From positions 1 through 45,350 of the forward strand of contig JAKSPC010000013.1 of NCBI GenBank assembly GCA_024405155.1: DNA of 45,350 nt, read 5' to 3'. A program made the position numbers and the translations under genes. Position 1 is the stretch's first letter. Every line of letters begins with the position of its first letter. Under the pieces are notes generated by a model. That model saw nothing but the letters and a program-made list of their open reading frames with translations, made no database searches and was not told where the DNA came from. Below are positions 34,658 to 41,343 of this stretch, piece by piece. The stretch comes from Lachnospiraceae bacterium (GTDB lineage: Bacteria; Bacillota; Clostridia; Lachnospirales; Lachnospiraceae).

Positions 34658-35752
34658 TCAGAACGCCGCTTTTGCAATGATCTCCCGTATTTTATCTGCA
34701 TTTTCTTCCATTTCCTGCACCAGCTTCATCTGGGTATGGGTACGGACAAGATTATGCTTCGGGTAAGTGGTTTTGTAATAAACATCACCCTCCAGATAGT
34801 CCGCCAGAAAACGAAGTGCCTGTTCATAAGTGATCCCCAGCGCCCCCATCGGCAGGGTCTCGATTTCCTTTTCTGTGAGCTTGTCGCCGCAGCCCTTGAT
34901 AAATCCCTTCGCAAACTCTTCGTACAAATGAAGATCGCATTTCACTTTGCTCACATCCGGCTCGTCCTCCATCGCCGTGGAAGCCCCTGTCCGGATCGCA
35001 TCTCCGAAATCTGTCATGGCAAATCCCGGCATTACCGTATCGAGATCGACCACGCATACCGGTTTTCGTTCCTTTGTATCGAACAGCAGGTTGTTGATCT
35101 TTGTATCATTGTGGGTGACTCTTAACGGGATCTCCCCCTTCTCGTAACTCTCCATGGAGAAGTATGCCAGATCCTTTCTGCTGAGAATGAATTCGATCTC
35201 CTCCCTGCATTCCCCCACTCTTCCGGCCTTGTCTTCTTCCACTACTTTCAGGAAATTTATGAAGCGGGCACGGGTATTGTGGAAACCGGGGATCGTCTCA
35301 TAAAGAGTGTCTGCAGGATAATCTGAAAGAAGACTCTGAAAATGACCGAAAGCGGTCCCCGTGAGATAAAAATCTTCCGGCGTTTCTGATACCTCATAGC
35401 TGACCGTATTCTCTACAAAAGCAGTCACCCGCCAGTACTCTCCGTCTTCATCTATCACGTAATCAAGCCCATCCCTCGCCGGAATGATGGTAAGAGTCTC
35501 CCGCCCGGGGTCACCGCCTTCCAGCGCGATCTTTTTCTTCAGAAAGTCCGTAATGCCTCTCATGTTGGCCATGAGCTCGTCAGGGTGTTTGAAAACGTAC
35601 CTGTTGATCCTCTGAAGAACATACTTCTTTTCGGAACCATCCGCATCAAAAACCAGCAATACGGTATCATTGATATGACCGTTTCCGAACGGGGCCGCTT
35701 TTTTCAGTTCCCCGGGAATATCAAATTTTTTCGTAATCTTCTCGTAATTCAT
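34658..35752 (-). CDS. nahK: N-acetylhexosamine 1-kinase-like phosphotransferase
   Basis: A 364-aa aminoglycoside-phosphotransferase-fold kinase that closely resembles bifidobacterial NahK, which phosphorylates GlcNAc/GalNAc at C1. Shared segments are FGNGHINDTVLLV, KKYVLQRINRYVF, PLRVTHNDTKINNLLFD (catalytic loop), VVDLDTVMPG (Mg-binding Asp), FGDAIRTGASTA and FLADYLEGDVYY. The start at 35752 matches the family length; a longer open frame to 36037 runs into the upstream repeat and is not supported. No clear Shine-Dalgarno is visible. A fragment of a membrane protein ends 11 bp upstream. NahK works in salvage of host-glycan or milk-type sugars; here it may link free amino sugars to UDP-sugar synthesis. 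Confidence 0.88.
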   Translation of the reverse strand: MNYEKITKKFDIPGELKKAAPFGNGHINDTVLLVFDADGSEKKYVLQRINRYVFKHPDELMANMRGITDFLKKKIALEGGDPGRETLTIIPARDGLDYVIDEDGEYWRVTAFVENTVSYEVSETPEDFYLTGTAFGHFQSLLSDYPADTLYETIPGFHNTRARFINFLKVVEEDKAGRVGECREEIEFILSRKDLAYFSMESYEKGEIPLRVTHNDTKINNLLFDTKERKPVCVVDLDTVMPGFAMTDFGDAIRTGASTAMEDEPDVSKVKCDLHLYEEFAKGFIKGCGDKLTEKEIETLPMGALGITYEQALRFLADYLEGDVYYKTTYPKHNLVRTHTQMKLVQEMEENADKIREIIAKAAF

Positions 35753-35763
35753 CTCAGACTTAA

Positions 35764-35934
35764 TCACTTTCCGCTTGCCACATGCTTCGGATACCATTTC
35801 TGAAACCATGCGGTAAATATGCCCATGAGCGCAGGAAGGACCGAATTGATCGCGCCGACATAACTGCCGGCACCCGTCTGCATAATAGAATATGTCCAGA
35901 TAGGTGTCAATAGGTAAAGGATCCCCCATGCCGC
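35764..35934 (-). pseudogene. truncated C-terminal fragment of a membrane transporter
   Basis: About 56 codons (GILYLLTPIWTYSIMQTGAG..., ending KWYPKHVASGK) read like the last two transmembrane helices of a permease, possibly EamA/DMT type. Upstream of 35934 the frame continues only into the tail of hairpin-array copy B, with no start, signal or family match. The likely reading is a gene whose 5' part was lost when the element or a rearrangement arrived. The identity of the parent family is uncertain. Confidence 0.5.
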
Positions 35935-35949
35935 CGGCTGCAAGTCCGG

Positions 35950-36309
35950 TGCAGCGGGTCGCGGCGCCCTCACATAGCAGCCGCCTGCCGTCGTAAGTGC
36001 GTGAGATGACCTTTTTCTCAAAAGCAAAAGCGGTCATGTGAGCCGTTGGGCACTTTAAAGCCGCTTTGGCTCACACGCTGAAAAAGTCAAAAAACTGCGA
36101 TGTGAGCCGCAGGCGTGTTTTGACGCCACCAGGCTCACATACATAAAGTTATGTAAACCGTTTTAGGACGATATCAGTAGAATTTTCGGAAGCGATGTGA
36201 GCCGCAAGAGGGGTCAGGGCGCCAGAGGTCCAAATCAGCAAAAAATTTCTGAACATTTATGTGAGCCGGATGAGGCATAAACCGCTCACCGGCTCACATG
36301 CCGGTTTTT
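35950..36309 (-). repeat. hairpin-array repeat element, copy B (inverted)
   Basis: Read on the minus strand this matches copy A at 25726-26090 nearly end to end. Hairpins lie at 36298-36260 (10-bp arms), 36139-36101 and 36075-36037 (8-bp arms), with the unpaired arm at 36205-36196. Arms are identical to copy A, while loops and linkers differ; inner GGC/GCC stems are kept. In its tail the frame beginning TAFAFEKK corresponds to LAFKKK in copy A. It lies between the TetR-fusion gene and the truncated permease. Confidence 0.85.
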
Positions 36310-36319
36310 GAGGTGAACG

Positions 36320-36350
36320 AAAAAGTACCTATCGACAAAAAAGGCACTTT
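36320..36350 (-). terminator. intrinsic terminator of the TetR-fusion operon
   Basis: On the minus strand AAAGTGCC pairs with GGTACTTT (positions 36350-36343 and 36329-36322, one G-T pair), followed by T residues. It lies about 70 bp beyond the stop at 36418. Confidence 0.55.
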
Positions 36351-36417
36351 TTCAGAAAGAGTACTGCTTCATTGGTCAAATGTTTTCTCTTCTATTTTTT
36401 ATTCTGCCAGTATTGCG

Positions 36418-37773
36418 TCATTTCCATCGTTTCAGGGTCGGAAACAGTTTCTGGCAGTACGCTTTCATTTCTTCGTTGGTCATGCCTGCCTGCGCGCCGA
36501 ACTGACTGCACATTTCGATATACTCCTCCATCGACACCTTGTCGACGAATTCGCCGTTCGTATAGCAGTATTTGCAATAATCTTCATTGATGCTGCCGTC
36601 GGCGTTCGTGCCGAAAACTTCTTCCGATTCCATCGGCATTCCGCAGCTCTGACAGATCTTAAGATCTGCTTTTTTCCTGATCGGCACCCATATCCCGCAC
36701 TCGTAATCCGGCGACTGCGGATTCATTGCGGAATAGATCTCCAGGGATGACTGGTCGATCTCATACATTGTTTTAATGCTCGGTGCCCATTCATTCCACA
36801 CCCGGGCATTTAACGTCTGCAGGGATCCCGGAATCGGTCCCTTTGTGGAAAAGACCGCCCAGTCGCTTTCCGGGAAGGTGAAAAGCTCCAGTCCTTCCGG
36901 CACACCGCCGCCTTTGTAAAGTCCGGCGATCCAGTAAGCAAAGCCATTTTCACCGTCTGCGCAAATGGCATACATGCCGATACCGTTTTCAAGGATGGCC
37001 GCTTCCACCGGCGTTTCGGGCTTCATGGTCTGCCAGAGGCGGGCATACTTTTCGTTGTATTCTCTGTCCCAGAATTCCGGGCATTTCCGATTGCCCTCAT
37101 CCGGTGTGATCTGCGTATGAAAACCGATGAAGGTAAGTTCTTTTTTGTGTTCGTATGTTACATTCATTTTGTTTCTCCTTGATAAGACGCCATAGGTGCT
37201 GATAAAGTGCTCGACAAACGCTTCGATCTGCTTTGTCACTTCTTCATATCGTTCCGGCTCACGGTCACAAAGCTGCACCAGTGTGGATACGGGAACCGTA
37301 TAGACAAAGGCGAGCATGGAAGGGTCTCCTTTCCTCAGCGAGCCGTTCCCCATCATGCCGGCAAAGATCCCGGTAAAGAGCTCCCTGAGTCCGGTGTAAA
37401 AATGCTTTGTGGCAAGAGCGCGCACGCGCGCATCGCGAAACTGCTCGGTCAGCAGGATCTTTCGTGTCATGATGATCTTTTCATCGTGTATGGTAAAATC
37501 CAGCATCCGCAGTGTGAGCTTTTTCAGCTCGTCCGTGCTTTGGGGGATCGCAGGCAGGTTTTCGGGCGATCCGAACCGCTCGTTATAATAGCGTTCCATT
37601 TCATTAAGGACCGCGTTCCACAATTCTTCCTTACCGGCATAATGACGGTAAAAGCCGGACTTCACCACGCCGACTGCTTCTGCGATATCTTTCAGATTGG
37701 CACCGGCATAGCCGTCGCGGGAAAAAATTTCCAGTGCGGCTTTCAGGATCCTGTCTTTTGTATCGTTTGACAT
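36418..37773 (-). CDS. TetR regulator fused to GyrI-like effector domain and zinc ribbon
   Basis: A 451-aa frame from ATG 37773 (GGGAG upstream). Residues 1-195 are a TetR repressor with the HTH ILKAALEIFSRDGYAGANL...GVVKSGFYRHYAGKEEL. Residues ~203-355 resemble the AraC-effector/GyrI-like domain (NVTYEHKKELTFIGFHTQI, FTFPESDWAVFSTKGPIP, ECGIWVPIRKK). Residues ~360-451 hold a putative zinc-ribbon domain with CQSCGMPM and YCKYCYTNG. At the junction an internal ATG (37167, Met203) has its own AAGGAG 8 nt upstream, so the effector/zinc-ribbon part (249 aa) may also, or only, be made separately. TetR plus GyrI fusion is unusual; two genes merged by loss of a stop is the alternative. It is probably autoregulated through the dyad at 38107-38152. 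Confidence 0.8.
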   Translation of the reverse strand: MSNDTKDRILKAALEIFSRDGYAGANLKDIAEAVGVVKSGFYRHYAGKEELWNAVLNEMERYYNERFGSPENLPAIPQSTDELKKLTLRMLDFTIHDEKIIMTRKILLTEQFRDARVRALATKHFYTGLRELFTGIFAGMMGNGSLRKGDPSMLAFVYTVPVSTLVQLCDREPERYEEVTKQIEAFVEHFISTYGVLSRRNKMNVTYEHKKELTFIGFHTQITPDEGNRKCPEFWDREYNEKYARLWQTMKPETPVEAAILENGIGMYAICADGENGFAYWIAGLYKGGGVPEGLELFTFPESDWAVFSTKGPIPGSLQTLNARVWNEWAPSIKTMYEIDQSSLEIYSAMNPQSPDYECGIWVPIRKKADLKICQSCGMPMESEEVFGTNADGSINEDYCKYCYTNGEFVDKVSMEEYIEMCSQFGAQAGMTNEEMKAYCQKLFPTLKRWK

Positions 37774-37798
37774 CGTGCATCTCCCTCTGTATAAGCAT

Positions 37799-38074
37799 TC
37801 ATTCTTCGTCACCGTTTTTCTTTTTTTCGATGCAGGAACCGATGACCAGTCCTGCCAGCATTCCGAGCGTAAGTCCGATCCCGGTATTATTGCCGAAAGA
37901 GGTAGCGATTGCCGTACCAAAGCACATTCCGAGAGCCATTCCTTCGGTGCCGTAATCCTCATTCTTTTTGCTTCCGTTTTTCTTTCGGGCGCTCTTCGCA
38001 AAAAATATGGCAAGCAGCAGTCCGATGCTGATCCACGGCAGCGCTGCCGACAAAAAATCCAAAATACCTTTCAT
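37799..38074 (-). CDS. small two-helix membrane protein
   Basis: A 91-aa protein with a hydrophobic N-terminal helix (LPWISIGLLLAIFF), a charged middle (KKNGSKKNEDYG) and a Gly-rich second hydrophobic segment (GIGLTLGMLAGLVIGSC) resembling a glycine-zipper. AGGGG precedes the ATG. It is the first gene after the promoter/dyad at 38107-38157 and lies 25 bp before the TetR-fusion gene, so both are likely controlled by that regulator. Function unknown. Confidence 0.75.
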   Translation of the reverse strand: MKGILDFLSAALPWISIGLLLAIFFAKSARKKNGSKKNEDYGTEGMALGMCFGTAIATSFGNNTGIGLTLGMLAGLVIGSCIEKKKNGDEE

Positions 38075-38106
38075 CTTTTTCCCCTCACATCTCCTTTTAT
38101 ACGCAA

Positions 38107-38157
38107 ATGTGACCCGCGGTTCACATGAATTATAGTGAACTTTGGGTCACATGTCAA
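38107..38157 (-). promoter_or_regulatory. consensus promoter inside a long dyad (TetR operator)
   Basis: Minus strand: -35 TTGACA (38157-38152), 17-bp spacer, -10 TATAAT (38134-38129), both perfect consensus. A symmetric dyad centred at 38129.5 overlaps it: ATGTGACCC (38107-38115) with GGGTCACAT (38144-38152), and inner TTCAC (38120-38124) with GTGAA (38135-38139). A repressor here would block polymerase, and the TetR-fusion two genes downstream is the obvious candidate. Confidence 0.82.
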
Positions 38158-38180
38158 CAGAGTCACAGAATGATAAGCTA

Positions 38181-38960
38181 TTACTGTCCGCTGCTATTCT
38201 TTTCTTTTTTTCCGAAAAGCACCATGCACACGAGAGAAACGGGCATCGTTATGCCGATCAGCACGATCCCGATGATGTAGATGGTGTTCCAGATGTCATA
38301 AGTACCGATGGTCTTTCCCCCGGCATATATCGCTGCCGCCGCACCGACAACCAGGATCACCTGCACGGCTGACGTAATAATGATAATGATCTCGTTTCGC
38401 GTCAGTGTGCGGTCGGCTCCCGTACGTCGGGAAACGATCTGATTGATCACGATCATCAGGGGACATCCAAGCACCACGGAAGTAAAGAAATTATTCAGCA
38501 ACACAAAGAGAGCCGCCTGTGTGGGGTCAAAATGATAATTGACATACAGGAGCACACCGACGCCGAGTGCGCTGAGCAGTGAAAACACAAGGCATACCAG
38601 TGCATACTTGAGGACCCGCACGGCACTGTCAAGACGATGCTTGTGCCCCTCGCCGTTCGTCAGACGTCTCCACAGGTAATACGGCACCATGGTGTACAAT
38701 AGCTGCGGGATGAGCCCTTCAATAAGTACCGCGGGTGAGAAACCGTTCATGGCATCGCAAATGCAATTTGCAGTCATGATCCCGAGTGCCGCCGGCAGGC
38801 CGAAGCTGATGCCGAGAACCGGGTAAAGTACGGCAGACGGGCGCACCTCTGTTACGGTGAAGACCGCCAGCACTTTGTGAAATGGTATCGTCAGTAAAAA
38901 AAACACGATTCCCGATAACAAATAGATCAGAATAAAACGTAATACTTTTTTCTTTTCCAT
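38181..38960 (-). CDS. integral membrane protein with ECF/RsbU-N-terminus-like fold
   Basis: A 259-aa protein with about six transmembrane segments. VTEVRPSAVLYPVLGISFG followed by LPAALGIMTANCICDAMNG resembles the membrane module found in ECF-type S components and in the N-termini of RsbU-like PP2C phosphatases. No phosphatase domain follows; the protein ends with a Lys/Ser tail. The start at 38960 is chosen for AGGAGG 5 nt upstream; a longer frame to 39029 abuts the HipT-like stop and has no ribosome site. It is 68 bp after the hipT-like gene and could be read from the hip promoter. Role unknown. Confidence 0.7.
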   Translation of the reverse strand: MEKKKVLRFILIYLLSGIVFFLLTIPFHKVLAVFTVTEVRPSAVLYPVLGISFGLPAALGIMTANCICDAMNGFSPAVLIEGLIPQLLYTMVPYYLWRRLTNGEGHKHRLDSAVRVLKYALVCLVFSLLSALGVGVLLYVNYHFDPTQAALFVLLNNFFTSVVLGCPLMIVINQIVSRRTGADRTLTRNEIIIIITSAVQVILVVGAAAAIYAGGKTIGTYDIWNTIYIIGIVLIGITMPVSLVCMVLFGKKEKNSSGQ

Positions 38961-39028
38961 GCGAACCTCCTCTGCGGGCACTTCCTCAAGTGACACCTTC
39001 CATTTTAAACGGGACTTTAATATCCCCA

Positions 39029-39976
39029 TTACAGCATTGCAAGCCGGTCCCGGATCAGGGCGCTCAATGCATCTTTCATATCATCAGGCATAAAGGACAC
39101 TGCACAGATGTCCAGATACCTGCTTTCAAGTTTTCTGATTTTTTCGATCATTTTCCCGGCGATTTTTTCTTCAAGGCCTATTGTTCCGGCAAAAGCAAGA
39201 AAATCTTTTCGACGGATGTTTTGTTTTTTTCCATTGAGCGTCAGTGCCATTTGTTCCCTGTCAGCGGGAAGCACAACATTCGTTGAAAGCAGATCATACG
39301 CTGCAGAAAGCTGATAGTCTGAACTTCCTTCCTCCGTTTCTATCAAAGAGAAGTTTTTCAGATGCATATCGGAATTCCCGACTGCAAAGGAAAATACGAT
39401 CCTCAAAAAGAGCTCGGAAATGTCCAGTTTCGCCCGGTGAGAATACCTGTTTACGATCTTACCGCAGCGCTCATAAGAACCGCGGTACTTATCTTCGGTA
39501 AGACGGCCGTCAAGCTGACAAAAGTCCTCCATCGCAAGGGTTTTTCCGTTTTCACGATCGATCCGTTTTGTAATGTAAGCAAAGGAATCATCCTGGGAAG
39601 GCAATCTTACGAGAGCAAACGGAACCGTGGCGATCCCGCTTGCTTTTGCCATCTGCATTACCGCATATTCCATTTCCGGGAGTGCGATACAGTCTTCCGT
39701 CTGTGGTTTCAGAATATAGCCCGTAGGATAATTCACAAGGGTCAGGCGCGGCTTTTCACCCTCCGATAAATGAAGGGATAATTTCTTTTGGACGCCCGTC
39801 ACAGTGAATCCTTTGCCGGTACTGTCAAGCACCAACTGATAGAGGCCTTCTTTTGAGACGTCAATATCGGGAAAAACGGATGTGCCGAAAAACTTTTTTG
39901 TGCAGGAGGCATGCCAGCCGAATTTTTCTGAAGATTCACTGCGCAGCGGTTTTCCGCAGCATAAACAGAGTTTCAT
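39029..39976 (-). CDS. hipT: HipT/HipA-like serine/threonine kinase toxin
   Basis: A 315-aa HipA-C kinase that lacks the HipA N-terminal subdomain, which is encoded separately upstream. An N-terminal CLCCGKPL...WHASC motif suggests a small zinc site. The Gly-rich loop is FTVTGVQKKL; in E. coli HipT this loop has SIS with autophosphorylated Ser57/Ser59, here Thr58-Val59-Thr60. Kinase motifs AVGNSDMHLKNFSL (Asp203) and AAYDLLS (Asp228) are present. AGGAGG precedes the ATG, which overlaps the hipS-like stop as ATGA. In HipBST systems HipT phosphorylates TrpS and stops growth; the target here is not known. Confidence 0.85.
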   Translation of the reverse strand: MKLCLCCGKPLRSESSEKFGWHASCTKKFFGTSVFPDIDVSKEGLYQLVLDSTGKGFTVTGVQKKLSLHLSEGEKPRLTLVNYPTGYILKPQTEDCIALPEMEYAVMQMAKASGIATVPFALVRLPSQDDSFAYITKRIDRENGKTLAMEDFCQLDGRLTEDKYRGSYERCGKIVNRYSHRAKLDISELFLRIVFSFAVGNSDMHLKNFSLIETEEGSSDYQLSAAYDLLSTNVVLPADREQMALTLNGKKQNIRRKDFLAFAGTIGLEEKIAGKMIEKIRKLESRYLDICAVSFMPDDMKDALSALIRDRLAML

Positions 39977-40302
39977 TCACGCACCTCCTGAATGCTGACG
40001 TTGCCGATCGGATCCCTGCATGCAGCAAGCAGCAGCCCAAAACGATCTCTTCTGTCGATTTTCCAGTTCCTGCTGACAACATCCAAAAGCCAGCCTTCGG
40101 GGACCAGGCCATCAAAAAAGGAAAACAGTGTCTTTGAAACGTATGCTTCCTCCTTGAGCGGAAGGGTAAGACTGACGGCTGAAGGTTTTTCCGACTTCAG
40201 ATAACCATCGTCATAGCAAAAAGTATATCCGGCATCTGTTTCCTTTAATGCGCCGGCATAAGTGTTTCTCACATATACAAAAGCAGTTCTGAACGCACTC
40301 AT
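39973..40302 (-). CDS. hipS: HipS-like protein (separate HipA N-terminal subdomain)
   Basis: A 109-aa protein equal to the Couple_hipA subdomain: TYAGALKETDAGYTFCYDDG, SLTLPLKEEAY, FSFFDGLVPEGWLLD and FGLLLAACRDPIGNVSI. In full-length HipA this precedes the kinase in one chain; in HipBST it is a separate gene, HipS, which acts as the antitoxin. It overlaps both neighbours by ATGA, giving strict translational coupling B-S-T. Confidence 0.85.
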   Translation of the reverse strand: MSAFRTAFVYVRNTYAGALKETDAGYTFCYDDGYLKSEKPSAVSLTLPLKEEAYVSKTLFSFFDGLVPEGWLLDVVSRNWKIDRRDRFGLLLAACRDPIGNVSIQEVRE

Positions 40303-40502
40303 TGTTTTTCGATCCTTCCCGGCACAGCTTCTGCTCCGAACATGGCAAGAGCCTTGTTCACCTTATCCAGCCTCACGGTTTCTTTCCCCTGTTCCAATTC
40401 ACGGACAAAGCGCAAACCGAGCCCGGAACGCAAAGCAAATTCTTCCTGTGTAAGACCGGCCTTTTTTCTGTTTTCTTTCATAAACTCAGATATTACGCTC
40501 AT
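40299..40502 (-). CDS. hipB: HipB-like HTH regulator
   Basis: A 67-aa XRE-type protein: FMKENRKKAGLTQEEFALRSGLGLRFVRELEQGKETVRLDKVNKALAMFG. The start at 40502 is chosen because GAGGGG lies 7 nt upstream; ATGs six and thirty-three nt earlier overlap or precede that site. First gene of the hip operon. It should bind the palindromes just upstream (40540-40641) and autoregulate. Confidence 0.87.
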   Translation of the reverse strand: MSVISEFMKENRKKAGLTQEEFALRSGLGLRFVRELEQGKETVRLDKVNKALAMFGAEAVPGRIEKQ

Positions 40503-40539
40503 CAGCATTCCCCTCGACAATTGGATGGTATGCACACTA

Positions 40540-40641
40540 TATACCCTTTCGGGTATAATTGCAACAGAATTATACGGTATTCGTACCGTTCGGGTATAAT
40601 TTTGTGGTTTTGTTTCGCGATTATACCCGTACGGGTATAAT
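40540..40641. promoter_or_regulatory. cluster of three palindromic operators of the hip operon
   Basis: Site 1: TATACCC-N4-GGGTATA (40540-40557). Site 2: a wider dyad ATTATAC...GTATAAT at about 40570-40600, with an internal ACGGTA/TACCGT. Site 3: a perfect 22-bp palindrome (40620-40641) with half-site ATTATACCCGT. The half-site TATACCC contains TATAAT-like -10 boxes on both strands, so binding would mask promoters. E. coli HipB operators have a different but similarly spaced TATCC/GGATA design. Confidence 0.75.
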
Positions 40642-40744
40642 ATCCCCCGGCATTATTCCGCTTCCCAATCATTGCCGGTTCCTGCGAAATCGATCCTTGT
40701 TCCTATCGTTCTGCTGCGCAGCCCGATAAGCAGCGCTCTGTCTT

Positions 40745-41065
40745 TCACAGTTCATTGTATTTTTTGCAGTTTCCTCTTGCTTTTTCTACCGGGTATTTGG
40801 CTTCGTTTTTGTCCAGTTTGGCATTCACGATCTCATCGGCATCCAGATTCAGCCGATCCAGCATGTTTGCGCAATAAACGATCACATCCGCCAGTTCTTC
40901 CCTCACATGCCCGATGTCAAAATTCTCCTCATCCCACTGGAAGCACTCCAGCAGTTCATTGGCCTCAATGGAAATGGACTTGGCCAGGTTGGCCGGCGTA
41001 TGAAACTGCTCCCAATCCCGGTCTTCTACGATTTTACGGATCCTGTCTAACGTTTCTTTTTTCAT
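40745..41065 (-). CDS. MazG-like nucleotide pyrophosphohydrolase
   Basis: A 106-aa all-alpha NTP pyrophosphatase. The metal-binding pair is SIEANELLECFQW (EANEL, ExxE-type) and REELADVIVYCANMLDRL (EExxD). This size matches dCTPase/RS21-C6-like members that hydrolyse (d)NTPs to monophosphates. GGGGGTGAG lies upstream of the ATG. Such enzymes clean non-canonical nucleotides or alter nucleotide and ppGpp pools. Its position between two toxin-antitoxin-type units is notable but no direct link is shown; the 100 bp between its stop and the hip operators hold nothing recognisable. Confidence 0.87.
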   Translation of the reverse strand: MKKETLDRIRKIVEDRDWEQFHTPANLAKSISIEANELLECFQWDEENFDIGHVREELADVIVYCANMLDRLNLDADEIVNAKLDKNEAKYPVEKARGNCKKYNEL

Positions 41066-41292
41066 CCTGACTCACCCCCTTTATGTTTCTCTTCCTTATT
41101 GCTGCACTTCAGTCAGGGCCTGCAAGCCCCTCTTCTTCGCATGCTATAAAGCGTCGACAATACATGGTTTTTTCAAATAGTACCTTCAATTCCATTATCC
41201 GTCAACCGCATTCCCCCTCCAATGTATTTTATCACAGAGGGTATAATAATCCCCGGAAGGTACTCTTCCGCTGCATAAGCCGGATTATTTCT

Positions 41293-41322
41293 GTTGACTA
41301 TATATCGGTCAACCGTTATAAT
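41293..41322 (+). promoter_or_regulatory. promoter with dyad for the HTH-nucleotidyltransferase pair
   Basis: -35 TTGACT (41294-41299), exact 17-bp spacer, -10 TATAAT (41317-41322). GTTGAC (41293-41298) and GTCAAC (41308-41313) form an inverted repeat across the -35 and spacer, a likely site for the encoded HTH protein. The ATG follows 21 bp after the -10. Confidence 0.75.
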
Positions 41323-41343
41323 ATTTTCAGAGGTAAATATCCT

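Noticed and set aside
34334-35125. Plus-strand frame spanning the nahK end and intergenic gap
   Set aside because: Antisense to nahK, no ribosome site, low-complexity Phe/Lys-rich sequence from the AT-rich gap.
35753-36037. N-terminal extension of the NahK frame to 36037
   Set aside because: The extra 95 codons cover the permease remnant in another frame and the repeat tail; NahK homologues begin at the ATG at 35752.
37774-38013. N-terminal extension of the TetR frame
   Set aside because: It overlaps the small membrane protein gene in another frame; TetR HTH spacing and GGGAG support the ATG at 37773.
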